64,000 nucleotides of DNA from Prochlorococcus sp. AG-347-K18. GTDB taxonomy: Bacteria > Cyanobacteriota > Cyanobacteriia > PCC-6307 > Cyanobiaceae. Below are positions 1-7,755 of this stretch, piece after piece (positions within the stretch are counted from its first letter, which is position 1; every line of letters starts with the position of its first letter). Made by a program: the position numbers and the translations under genes. The notes under the pieces were generated by a model, which worked only from the letters and a program-made list of their open reading frames with translations, searched no databases and was not told the origin of the DNA. Location: assembly GCA_003281365.1 (NCBI GenBank), contig QCCF01000001.1:310001-374000 (forward strand). The letters are read 5' to 3'.

Positions 1-483
1 TAATTTATCAGCATCTTCTATAGAAAAGCCTAATTTTGGTAATATTTTTTCTACATCAGATTGCATTTTATAACCACCTAAAGCTTCAAATTTTGCTTGA
101 TATTTTGCGAGTTGATTTACTAATATTTCAAGTTCATCGGAATTTTTTTTTATATCCAACGATATCATTTTATTCTCTATATCTAAAAGTTTAATAGCAA
201 CAATTTGTATATCTTTAAAAGAACTTTCTAATTCCTGTCTCACTGAAAAATTCAAATTACAATCAAACTCTTGCTTTAAATGGGCAATTTTAGGATTTCC
301 CTCTTTGATGATCGTTCCACTTGTTTGCTCTTCCTCTCCAATTAAAATTTTAAATTGGGTTGATTTACCTGCACCATTAGAACCAACTAAGCCAACTTTT
401 TCTCCTTTCTTAATCTCCCAACTAATATTTTTTAAAACAACATCTTTAGAATAAATTTTGCTTACACCTTCAAATCTAATCAC
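1..483 (-). CDS. ABC-F family ATP-binding protein, partial (N-terminal 161 residues)
   Basis: The reverse strand reads from a GTG at 481-483 and stays open to the left edge, so the C-terminal part lies outside the window. Visible near the N-terminus are the Walker A motif GSNGAGKST followed by an ABC-F-like stretch with a lysine- and glutamate-rich helix after the first ATPase segment. No transmembrane segment is seen. ABC-F proteins are soluble ATPases with two ATP-binding cassettes that act on the ribosome. Only half of the first cassette can be judged here, so a subfamily (Uup, EttA or other) cannot be assigned. The GTG start is chosen because translation begins directly with the cassette strand (IRFEGVSKIY) and no ATG lies just upstream. 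Confidence 0.85.
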   Translation of the reverse strand, partial: MIRFEGVSKIYSKDVVLKNISWEIKKGEKVGLVGSNGAGKSTQFKILIGEEEQTSGTIIKEGNPKIAHLKQEFDCNLNFSVRQELESSFKDIQIVAIKLLDIENKMISLDIKKNSDELEILVNQLAKYQAKFEALGGYKMQSDVEKILPKLGFSIEDADKL

Positions 484-555
484 TGTTTTAAAAATAGAAT
501 TTACAAAATCTGTGGCTTATTTACTAAAAAATATTTTGTGGAATAAAATTAAATC

Positions 556-732
556 ATGAAAAGAATAGAACAAATTGTTGTGATTTTCATAGCTGCAGCT
601 CTTGCAATTCCAAGTTATTGGTTTTTTTGGACTTTAGCTGGTGGAGGTGGCTACAACAAAAGAATAAAACCTATTCCTAATCAAGATAATATTTATTCGA
701 AACCTTTTCCTAAAGACCTCCTCGAGCCTTGA
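556..732 (+). CDS. Small single-span membrane protein, 58 aa, hypothetical
   Basis: An ATG at 556 opens a 58-residue frame with a short charged start (MKRIEQ), one hydrophobic segment at about residues 7-30 and a basic, proline-rich tail after a GGGG run. This is the usual form of the short thylakoid or plasma-membrane proteins common in picocyanobacteria. Its last 23 bases overlap, in antisense, the end of the small gene on the opposite strand. I do not recognise a family. It is called on composition, a sensible membrane topology and the fit between two minus-strand genes. Confidence 0.6.
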   Translation: MKRIEQIVVIFIAAALAIPSYWFFWTLAGGGGYNKRIKPIPNQDNIYSKPFPKDLLEP

Positions 733-940
733 TTAACCACATTTTAGTTGCTTCATCGTCAATAGTACTCAAATATTCAATAACCTCTTCTTTAGTCACA
801 GAAATATTTAACTCGTTGCCAATATCGCATATTTTATCTAAGGCTTTTTTGGGATTAGTTAAAGCTGTCATAAACAAACTTTGTTTCTTTTTAGAGTCGT
901 TTGCTATTAACTTATAAAGCTTTTCAGCATTACTGGACAT
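710..940 (-). CDS. Nif11-like small helical protein ending in Gly-Gly-Leu
   Basis: This 76-residue protein has the pattern of the Nif11 / nitrile-hydratase-like leader fold: an N-terminal amphipathic helix with ND around residue 15, a central ALTNP/KKALDKI segment, an isolated glycine, then ISVTKEEVIEYL. Such domains occur as RiPP precursor leaders in marine cyanobacteria and also as standalone proteins of unknown role. The protein ends ARGGL, so the Gly-Gly that would mark a leader/core boundary is followed by one residue only; there is no core peptide. No LanM, protease or transporter lies next to it. The family assignment rests on pattern, not on a search. Its 3' end overlaps the convergent 58-aa gene by 23 bp. 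Confidence 0.6.
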   Translation of the reverse strand: MSSNAEKLYKLIANDSKKKQSLFMTALTNPKKALDKICDIGNELNISVTKEEVIEYLSTIDDEATKMWLIKARGGL

Positions 941-974
941 TTTTTTAAAATCTATTTATTAATAGATTATTACC

Positions 975-1313
975 TCAAGCTACATTTTGTTCATTATATT
1001 TATTATTAGATAAATCATTATCCACATCTTTTATCTCTTTTGCAGAGGCATCTGCCATACTTCTTGCGTCTAAACATAAAACTTTTCTTAGTTTCGCAAA
1101 GTTAGCTGCGTGAGATTTTCTACCATCTTTTTGAGCATAATACTCAGACTGCTGCAGAATCTGGTGAAGATGAGTTAACAAATATGGACTAATTACAGCT
1201 GATACCAAAACGTCACTATTTTCAGTATCGTGAGAATCAGAATTGACTAATCTTTTTTTCGGTTTATCAATTATCGACCTTTTAGGAGAATCAATTTTTC
1301 TTGAATTTTTCAT
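975..1313 (-). CDS. Hypothetical soluble protein, 112 aa
   Basis: The frame could start at 1328, but the ATG at 1311-1313 (MKNSRKIDSP) gives a typical basic N-terminus, so I use it. The first 35 residues are charged and probably disordered; residues 38-90 look helical (SAVISPYLLTHLHQILQQ, then a segment rich in Ala and Lys), and the tail is acidic and polar. There is no membrane segment or signal peptide. I do not recognise a family. The gene is divergent from the ribbon-helix-helix gene at 1431, and the shared intergenic region carries symmetric elements that could control both. Confidence 0.6.
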   Translation of the reverse strand: MKNSRKIDSPKRSIIDKPKKRLVNSDSHDTENSDVLVSAVISPYLLTHLHQILQQSEYYAQKDGRKSHAANFAKLRKVLCLDARSMADASAKEIKDVDNDLSNNKYNEQNVA

Positions 1314-1363
1314 GGGACAATAAAACAATTAATTGATACGGACATAAATTTCCTTACTAATAA

Positions 1364-1410
1364 TATACACAAAGATAGTATCCTTGACTAACTGTGTATA
1401 CTTATAAGTA
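1364..1410. promoter_or_regulatory. Symmetric elements in the divergent promoter upstream of the RHH gene
   Basis: TATACACA at 1364-1371 and TGTGTATA at 1393-1400 form a perfect 8-bp inverted repeat with a 21-nt spacer. Directly next to it, TACTTATAAGTA at 1399-1410 is a perfect 12-bp palindrome. A TTGACT hexamer at 1384-1389 lies between the arms. The position, 20-65 bp before the start of a ribbon-helix-helix protein, fits an autoregulatory operator. The symmetry is read directly; the function is inferred. Confidence 0.45.
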
Positions 1411-1430
1411 ACAGTTATCAACTTTGACTC

Positions 1431-1739
1431 ATGGCGACCCGCCAAAACTCAACAAATGGGAAGCCTAAATCCCCCAGAATTCAAGTAGTTCTCCCAGAAT
1501 TAATATGTGAGCAACTAACTATTTTGGCCGATAATGAATCTAGGACAGTAAGTAATATGGCAAAAGTGTTAATACAAGAGGGTATAAAAAAATATTTCGA
1601 AAAAGAAGGTAAATCACCTGTTTCAGAAAATAATTTAAATACTGATAAATTTAGAAATGAACTTGAAAAACAAAGCGTCAGAAGATTAAAGAGAGCTCCT
1701 CAAAGGATTAGATACTATAAAAAATCTGATTTAAAATAA
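1431..1739 (+). CDS. Ribbon-helix-helix (CopG/Arc-like) DNA-binding protein
   Basis: This 102-residue protein has a short polar N-terminus, then an Arc/CopG-like segment at residues 15-55: a beta strand (RIQVVLPE), helix one (LICEQLTILADNE), a turn with S-R-T-V-S-N, and helix two (MAKVLIQEGIKKYF). The C-terminal 45 residues are very basic (KQSVRRLKRAPQRIRYYKK) and may add non-specific DNA contact. RHH proteins bind palindromic operators as dimers and often repress their own genes. No toxin-like partner lies downstream; the next gene, ktrA, is convergent and its stop abuts this one at 1739/1740. The regulated genes are unknown. Confidence 0.75.
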   Translation: MATRQNSTNGKPKSPRIQVVLPELICEQLTILADNESRTVSNMAKVLIQEGIKKYFEKEGKSPVSENNLNTDKFRNELEKQSVRRLKRAPQRIRYYKKSDLK

Positions 1740-2444
1740 CTAATTTTGAGGCAATTTCTGTAAATCTACAGTTTTACCCATGACTACCAAAATATTTCCT
1801 CTTTCCAAAATATATTTTGCTGGAGGATTAACTGTTAACTCTTCAGCAGGTCCTGCAGCAAGAACATTTACTAAATAATTTTTCCTCAAATTTAAATCTC
1901 TTAAAGATCTTCCAATAAATTCCTCTGGAACAGTTATTTCATCTATACCGGTTTGATTATCTAGTTCTAATCTTTCGATTAGGTTTGGTCTTACTAATTC
2001 TAAACCTAATCTTTCTCCTTGCATCCTAGATGGGAAAACAACTTTATCAGCACCTACTCTTTTCAACATTTTTTCGTGCAAGTCACTTGTAGCTCTTGCT
2101 ATTACTCTTTTCACTTTGCTACCTTCACTATCCTTAGCAATAAGAGTTGTAGTTATACTTGCTTCAATGGGCTCACTAATACCCACTACAACAGTATTCA
2201 TTTCAAGTATTCCCGATTCCTTCATAGACTCTTCATCAGTACAATCTACAACTCTCGCTTCTATCGAAGGTTCTAATTGCCTTAAATCATCAATAGCTTT
2301 TTCTGAATAGTCTGCAGCCAAAACATCTGCACCATTACTAATAAGTTCTCGGCAAACTGCGGTTCCAAATCTACCAACGCCCACAACTGCAAAAGTGAGT
2401 GCTTCATTTTCTCTCCTTTGCGACCACTGCCACCAATCAGCCAT
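1740..2444 (-). CDS. ktrA: KtrA/TrkA-type RCK subunit of a potassium transporter
   Basis: This 234-residue cytosolic regulatory subunit has a Rossmann RCK_N domain with GVGRFG at residues 22-27 and the acidic residue D45 at the end of beta 2, as in nucleotide-binding KtrA/TrkA proteins, followed by an RCK_C domain (about 145-230). It would form a ring that gates the neighbouring KtrB channel in response to bound nucleotide. It is the last gene of a minus-strand cluster, 18 nt after ktrB. There is no KtrE-like third gene in the window. Confidence in the family is high; whether the transported ion is K+ or Na+-coupled K+ is from family knowledge. Confidence 0.9.
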   Translation of the reverse strand: MADWWQWSQRRENEALTFAVVGVGRFGTAVCRELISNGADVLAADYSEKAIDDLRQLEPSIEARVVDCTDEESMKESGILEMNTVVVGISEPIEASITTTLIAKDSEGSKVKRVIARATSDLHEKMLKRVGADKVVFPSRMQGERLGLELVRPNLIERLELDNQTGIDEITVPEEFIGRSLRDLNLRKNYLVNVLAAGPAEELTVNPPAKYILERGNILVVMGKTVDLQKLPQN

Positions 2445-2462
2445 AATAAAACTCAGTGAATT

Positions 2463-3866
2463 CTAAACATATAGATCAGCCCTAGGATAGCCAATTCTCT
2501 TTTGTCTATCTATTTTACTCTTATAAAGAGCCTGCCAAAGGGCACTTAAAAGCAAAAGGATCCCCAGTCTGCCCACGAACATTCCAACAATAAGAATAAA
2601 TTGACCAAAATGATTTAATTTTGCGGTTAAACCAATATCAAAACCAACTGTTGCAAATGCAGATATGCAAGTGAACAGAATTTCTAGGAATGTGAAAGAT
2701 TCTTTTTCAACAAAAGTATTAGTTGTACTAAGTAACATTGCCATTAAAAGAACAAAAAGCAAAGATCCAACTGTGATTCCAACTGCCTTAAGAATAACTT
2801 TATCTGAAATTAATCTATTGCTAATAATTACATCTTTCTGACCTCTTAAAGTTGATCTAGTTGCAGCCATTAAAGCAATAAATGTAGTAGTTTTTATGCC
2901 TCCACCAGTACCTCCTGTACTTGCTCCAATAAACATAAGCGTCATTAGTAATAAGAGGCCTGTGTCTGAGAGAGAGTTCAAAGAAATCGGAAAATTTGTA
3001 AAGCCTGCAGTTCTTGCACTAACTGTTTCGAATATAGATGACATTAACCGTTCAAACAAATTTAAATCATTAAAAAATTGACTATTTAGCAATGATTCAG
3101 TGATAAAGAATCCTAATGATCCAAATAATATTAGAGACAAACTTGTCCTAATAACTAGTCTGGAATGAAGGCTTAATTTCTTATAAGAAAGATTTTTTTT
3201 ATTACTCCAAATATCATCAATAACCCGCCAGCCCAATCCACCCATAACAATAAGAAAAACAAAAACACTATTCACCAAATAATTTGTTCTATAGTCTTGA
3301 AGACTATTTGACATTAACGAAAATCCTGCATTGTTATATGCAGAAATGCTGTGAAAAATCGAGGACCATAGTCTTTCCCAATTATTTTGAATGTCTACAA
3401 ATCCAAAAGAATATAAAACAATTGCGCCAAAGGATATGATACTAATCGCAGTAATAGCAATGCTTTGAAAAGTTCGACCAATTCCTCCAACTCCAAATTC
3501 ATCTAAAGTCTTTCCTTTGTCTAATCTAGTTCTTAGCTTAGTCCCCTTTACAACAAAACCTTGTAAAAATGTTGTAATAGCCATTAATCCTAGACCACCT
3601 GATAAAAGCATAAAAGACAAGAAAACCTGGCCAAAGAAATTTAGATCATCACCAATATCTATTATGGTTAAACCAGTTACAGTAATAGCAGAAGTAGATG
3701 TAAAAAATGCTTCCCATAAGCCAACCTTTGAAGATGAACATAATGGAGAACTCAAAATTAAAGTTCCAAGGCAAATAATAAATAAGCCTGTAACAATAGT
3801 AAATTGAGGCACAGATAGCTTTTTGTAAGCATCTTTTAACTTATAAACCTTACTTGTGAATTTCAC
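2463..3866 (-). CDS. ktrB: KtrB/TrkH-type cation-transporting membrane subunit
   Basis: The 467-residue membrane protein has the four selectivity-filter repeats of the Trk/Ktr/HKT superfamily, seen as TVTGL, NNAGF, RTAGF and ATVGF, each with the expected central glycine. Between them lie paired membrane helices, and the GGTGGGIKTT loop before the last repeats is typical for the family. It mediates K+ (Na+-dependent in cyanobacterial KtrB) uptake across the plasma membrane and assembles with the RCK ring encoded just downstream. It follows the SLC13-type gene with only 4 bases between them, so the three genes probably form one transcript. Confidence 0.9.
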   Translation of the reverse strand: MKFTSKVYKLKDAYKKLSVPQFTIVTGLFIICLGTLILSSPLCSSSKVGLWEAFFTSTSAITVTGLTIIDIGDDLNFFGQVFLSFMLLSGGLGLMAITTFLQGFVVKGTKLRTRLDKGKTLDEFGVGGIGRTFQSIAITAISIISFGAIVLYSFGFVDIQNNWERLWSSIFHSISAYNNAGFSLMSNSLQDYRTNYLVNSVFVFLIVMGGLGWRVIDDIWSNKKNLSYKKLSLHSRLVIRTSLSLILFGSLGFFITESLLNSQFFNDLNLFERLMSSIFETVSARTAGFTNFPISLNSLSDTGLLLLMTLMFIGASTGGTGGGIKTTTFIALMAATRSTLRGQKDVIISNRLISDKVILKAVGITVGSLLFVLLMAMLLSTTNTFVEKESFTFLEILFTCISAFATVGFDIGLTAKLNHFGQFILIVGMFVGRLGILLLLSALWQALYKSKIDRQKRIGYPRADLYV

Positions 3867-3870
3867 GATA

Positions 3871-5679
3871 TTACCCGTAATTTAAAATTATCAATGCTGG
3901 TACTGTAAAAGACATTATAAGTGTTAATCCAGCTCCGTATTTTGCGATATCAAAAAACCTATATCTTCCAGGACCATAAACCATTAAATTTGTTTGATAA
4001 CCCATTGGAGTCAAGAAAGATTGACTTGCACCAAATAAAACAAGCATTATTAAAGCACTTGGTGAAATCCCTAAAACACTTGAGAATTCAATAGCAACAG
4101 GCAAAATCAAAGCAACCGAAGCAGCATTGCTTATAAATTGTGTAAGAATAACTGTCGATACAAAAATTAGGACTAGTGCAAAATACAGAGGCATCCCATT
4201 AAGGGCAAAGTTTAGATTGACAGCAATTAAATCTGCTAATCCTGTTACTTGCATAGCCACACTAAAGCATGATAAAGATCCCAACAATAAAATAACGTCT
4301 AACCTAATTGATTTTTGTATTTCTGCAGGTCTTAAACATCCACAAGCAACCATAGCAATGACTGCTAAAAGAACTGAACCTACTAATGGAATATTAGAGA
4401 CCGAAGGCAAAACCACCATTCCTATTGCAATTCCAATAGATATAGGTTTTTTTATCAAGAAAGGTAAGTCATCTTCGAATTGATCTAAAATAAGTAAATC
4501 ATTACTAGCTTGCAAACCTCTTATTGAATCTAAAGGTGCTTGCAATAATAAAACATCTCCAGCTCTTAAAACAGCTTGGCCTAATCTCTCCTGAACAGTT
4601 TGTTGACCTCTTCTTAGTGCCAAAACTGTTGCATTATGCCGCTGCCTAAATCTTAATTCTCTCAAACTTGCACCAGCAAGTGTTGAGCCAGCAGGTAAAA
4701 GGGCTTCAAAGGTCTTAGTACCTTCATCATCTGAGAAAACAGAAGTTCCATCGAAAGATGTTTTGTTTTCACCTAACAGAATGGTATGTTCCTGCTGAAG
4801 CCTAAATAAGTCTGCCCTTGTAACGCGTATTATTAATCTATCATCCGGTTCAATCTTTCTATCAGCCAAAGGCGGAAGAATAACTTTTCCATTTCGTTGC
4901 AATTCCAGAACATCAACATCAAATCGTCTTTGCAATCTACTATTTCTGACAGATTGTCCAACTAATTCTGAAGTAGAAGGAATAGTCACTTCAGTAAAGT
5001 ATATATTCAAATCACCATTTTTAATAAATTCCTTATCTCTTCCTCTATCTGGCAAAAGCACGTCAGAAACTAGGATCATGTAGGTTGTACCTATAAGCCA
5101 TACTGGAATTCCGATTGAAGTCAAACTAAATAATTCCAAAGCTCCATAACCTAATTGCTGACTAATATCACTTACAAGAAGATTTACTGAGCTACCCAAT
5201 AATGTCAGGGTTCCTCCTAGTAAAGTCGCAAAAGAAAGAGGTAATAAAACTTTTGATGGTGATATATTTCTCCTCTCGCACCAACCTTCAATTATGGGTA
5301 ACAAAGATGCAACTACTGGAGTATTAGGTACAATTCCAGATATTGGAGCAATCAAAAAAGCTATTAAAGAAATTAATTTCCTTGGAGTTCTAATACCTTC
5401 AGAAGAAATCAATTCTCTTACTCTGTCTAAAGCACCACTTTTAAATAATGCAGAAGAAACTGCAAATAAACCCATAAGAGTAATTAAGGATGGACTACCA
5501 AATCCAGCTAAAGCTTTTTCAGGAGAAAGGACCCCTGTAGCTATGAATATTCCAACACATAACAAACCAGTCAATTCTGGCGCAATAGTATTTTTAATAA
5601 ATAAAATTACTGACATTATTAAAACAACTACCGTTATAAACGCATCAAAATTATTAATAGCTACTGCAATTAAATTCAT
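3871..5679 (-). CDS. SLC13/DASS-type sodium-coupled anion transporter with two RCK_C domains
   Basis: This 602-residue protein has an N-terminal membrane half (about residues 10-205), two soluble TrkA-C/RCK_C domains (about 215-300 and 315-395; marked by LVGQSVRNSRLQRRF and LAGASLRELRFRQRH), and a C-terminal membrane half ending in a SNAASVALILP-type helix and an SFLTPMGYQTN loop. This is the architecture of SAC1-like and other bacterial Na+/sulfate-type symporters. The substrate cannot be read from sequence; sulfate or a dicarboxylate are likely. It heads the cluster with ktrB and ktrA, so Na+ gradient use and K+ homeostasis may be coordinated. Confidence 0.85.
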   Translation of the reverse strand: MNLIAVAINNFDAFITVVVLIMSVILFIKNTIAPELTGLLCVGIFIATGVLSPEKALAGFGSPSLITLMGLFAVSSALFKSGALDRVRELISSEGIRTPRKLISLIAFLIAPISGIVPNTPVVASLLPIIEGWCERRNISPSKVLLPLSFATLLGGTLTLLGSSVNLLVSDISQQLGYGALELFSLTSIGIPVWLIGTTYMILVSDVLLPDRGRDKEFIKNGDLNIYFTEVTIPSTSELVGQSVRNSRLQRRFDVDVLELQRNGKVILPPLADRKIEPDDRLIIRVTRADLFRLQQEHTILLGENKTSFDGTSVFSDDEGTKTFEALLPAGSTLAGASLRELRFRQRHNATVLALRRGQQTVQERLGQAVLRAGDVLLLQAPLDSIRGLQASNDLLILDQFEDDLPFLIKKPISIGIAIGMVVLPSVSNIPLVGSVLLAVIAMVACGCLRPAEIQKSIRLDVILLLGSLSCFSVAMQVTGLADLIAVNLNFALNGMPLYFALVLIFVSTVILTQFISNAASVALILPVAIEFSSVLGISPSALIMLVLFGASQSFLTPMGYQTNLMVYGPGRYRFFDIAKYGAGLTLIMSFTVPALIILNYG

Positions 5680-5728
5680 ACGAAACTTATTTAACTCAAT
5701 ATACCCAAAAACAAAATTTCAAAAAAGT

Positions 5729-6922
5729 TTAATTAGAATTATCTTTTTTAAGAAACTTTTTAAAAATAGATTTTTTTTGGAATATCCATGAAGATGCAGA
5801 TTTTAAGCTTTCTGTAATATCAGGCAACTTGGAAGCATATATTAGTCTTCTTGCCTCAAAAGCCAATTTCCCAGATAAAGTAAACCCAAGCCCCGAAATT
5901 GAGGCTTCGCCTATTCCTAAGCTAATCATTTCACCATTGTCTTTATATTCAAAGGGTAGTGGATCCTTTCCTTGAATTAAAAGTGCTAAATTATTAGCCA
6001 AATGATTTCCTTCCTGCATAGCGACCTGAGCAGTTATGGGTAAATCCTCCATTCCTTCAATAACTGAAATATCGCCAATAGCAAAACAGTTTTTATATTT
6101 TTCTATTTGCAAATTATTATTAACTAAAATTCGTCCGAATTTTTTTATTATTTGATCAGTTTCTAAGTAAGACAAATTAGGTCTAACACCTGCAGTCCAA
6201 ATAACAATATCTTTATCAAAAGAAGTTATTCCAGCCTCACTAGAAATACTAATTTTAGTTTCTGAGACTTCTTTAACTATAGAATTCAAAAGAACATTTA
6301 TTTTTCTTTTTTCTAATGCCTTCTCTGCTTGCTCTCTATTAAAAATTTTGTTTTTATTGAGGATTTCATTTGATTTTTCTATTACATTAATTTCAAATTG
6401 GTCTGAAAATATATCTTTAATTTTGCATGCCAACTCAATGCCAGAGGGACCACCTCCAACTATGAATAACTTTTTATGTAACGCAGCATCTTGTGATTTT
6501 TTTAAAAAAGAGTTTAATTTATTTAGATCATGGACATCATTAAAAAAATAACAATTTTCATCTATACCTTTTATAAAAAAACTATTTGGAATAGATCCTG
6601 TACAGATAACAAGATACTGATAACTTAATTTTAAATTGTCACTAAATTCAAGTATATTTTCTTTGAAAGAAATCTTAGTCAAACAATTTCTTAAAAAAGT
6701 TATGCCCGCATCAGAAAAAATATTTGCAAATTTTGGGGTTGCTTCCCAACTTCTTATTTCTTTGCTTAAAACTTCGTACATTAAGGGTTTAAATATAAAG
6801 TTAGTTTCAGAATCAACCACAAGAATCGGTAAAGAGGGATTCAGATTCTTTAAATTTAAAGCAAATGTCATACCTGCAAAACCTGCCCCAACTATTACTA
6901 TTGGTTTTTGTATTGATTTCAT
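5729..6922 (-). CDS. Type II NAD(P)H dehydrogenase (NDH-2), FAD-dependent
   Basis: The 397-residue protein begins with an FAD-binding Rossmann motif (GAGFAG, residues 12-17) and has a second dinucleotide fold (GGGPSG near residue 156) for NAD(P)H. The FAIGDIS segment near residue 285 is the third FAD contact typical for NDH-2 and related flavoproteins. NDH-2 enzymes oxidise NAD(P)H and reduce quinone without pumping protons; in cyanobacteria they may act as redox sensors. There is no N-terminal signal, and the C-terminal 60 residues are probably amphipathic membrane anchors. It lies 49 bp upstream of the SLC13 gene on the same strand and is divergent from cysH. Confidence 0.85.
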   Translation of the reverse strand: MKSIQKPIVIVGAGFAGMTFALNLKNLNPSLPILVVDSETNFIFKPLMYEVLSKEIRSWEATPKFANIFSDAGITFLRNCLTKISFKENILEFSDNLKLSYQYLVICTGSIPNSFFIKGIDENCYFFNDVHDLNKLNSFLKKSQDAALHKKLFIVGGGPSGIELACKIKDIFSDQFEINVIEKSNEILNKNKIFNREQAEKALEKRKINVLLNSIVKEVSETKISISSEAGITSFDKDIVIWTAGVRPNLSYLETDQIIKKFGRILVNNNLQIEKYKNCFAIGDISVIEGMEDLPITAQVAMQEGNHLANNLALLIQGKDPLPFEYKDNGEMISLGIGEASISGLGFTLSGKLAFEARRLIYASKLPDITESLKSASSWIFQKKSIFKKFLKKDNSN

Positions 6923-7017
6923 TAGAGAAATATTGTTATCTGTAAATGTATTATTAAACTATACGAATAATTTTAAAATTAAGCGAAATAAAATTAAACT
7001 CATAACCAAATTCAAGA

Positions 7018-7740
7018 ATGATTGAAAAAATCCACAAAGATATTCAAACTAACTTGGGGAAACATAATCGAGAGCTAGTAGATATGAATCCTCAAGAAAT
7101 GCTTTCGTGGGGTTATGAAAAGTTTGATAATCAATTTGCTATTACAACAAGTTTTGGTATACAGTCGTCAGTCCTTTTAGATATGGTTAGTAAATTATAT
7201 CTACAAAAAAAAATCAAAATATTTTGGATAGATACGGGTTATCTGCCTCCAGAAACATACCATTACGCTGAAAAGCTAATTAATAATTTATCCTTAGAAA
7301 TTGAAGTTCTGCAAAGTGAATTATCTCCAGCAAGAATGGAGGCCAAATACGGAAAACTTTGGGAAACAAATAAAGAGAGTGATTTAGATAAGTATCATGA
7401 ATTGAGAAAAATAAGACCTTTAGAAAATGGTCTAGAAAAATATAATATTTCCTGTTGGGCAAGCGGAGTTAGATCTAGTCAAACAGACAATAGAAACAAA
7501 ATGAAATTCCTAGACATGATTCGTCAAAGACTCTCTTTAAGACCTTTATTAAACTGGACAAATAAAGATATTTTTTATTATATGGAAGAGAATAATTTAC
7601 CTGCCCATCCTCTTTTTATCAAAGGTTATTCTTCTGTAGGAGATTGGCATTCGAGCAGTCCCGATGGTATTGAAACAAAGGGGAGAGATACAAGATTTGG
7701 GGGGATTAAACAAGAATGTGGAATACACACTAATAATTAA
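7018..7740 (+). CDS. cysH: Phosphoadenosine phosphosulfate (PAPS) reductase
   Basis: The 240-residue enzyme reduces PAPS to sulfite with thioredoxin in assimilatory sulfate reduction. The PP-loop-like SFGIQSS is at residues 45-51, the substrate-binding WASGVRSSQT is near residue 147, and the redox-active cysteine lies in the C-terminal ECGIH motif (C234). The paired cysteines (CC...CxxC) that bind the 4Fe-4S cluster of APS reductases are missing, which points to the PAPS-specific type. It is followed after 15 nt by coaX on the same strand. A possible sulfate transporter lies 1.3 kb away on the other strand. Confidence 0.93.
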   Translation: MIEKIHKDIQTNLGKHNRELVDMNPQEMLSWGYEKFDNQFAITTSFGIQSSVLLDMVSKLYLQKKIKIFWIDTGYLPPETYHYAEKLINNLSLEIEVLQSELSPARMEAKYGKLWETNKESDLDKYHELRKIRPLENGLEKYNISCWASGVRSSQTDNRNKMKFLDMIRQRLSLRPLLNWTNKDIFYYMEENNLPAHPLFIKGYSSVGDWHSSSPDGIETKGRDTRFGGIKQECGIHTNN

Positions 7741-7755
7741 ATTGATCATAGAACA

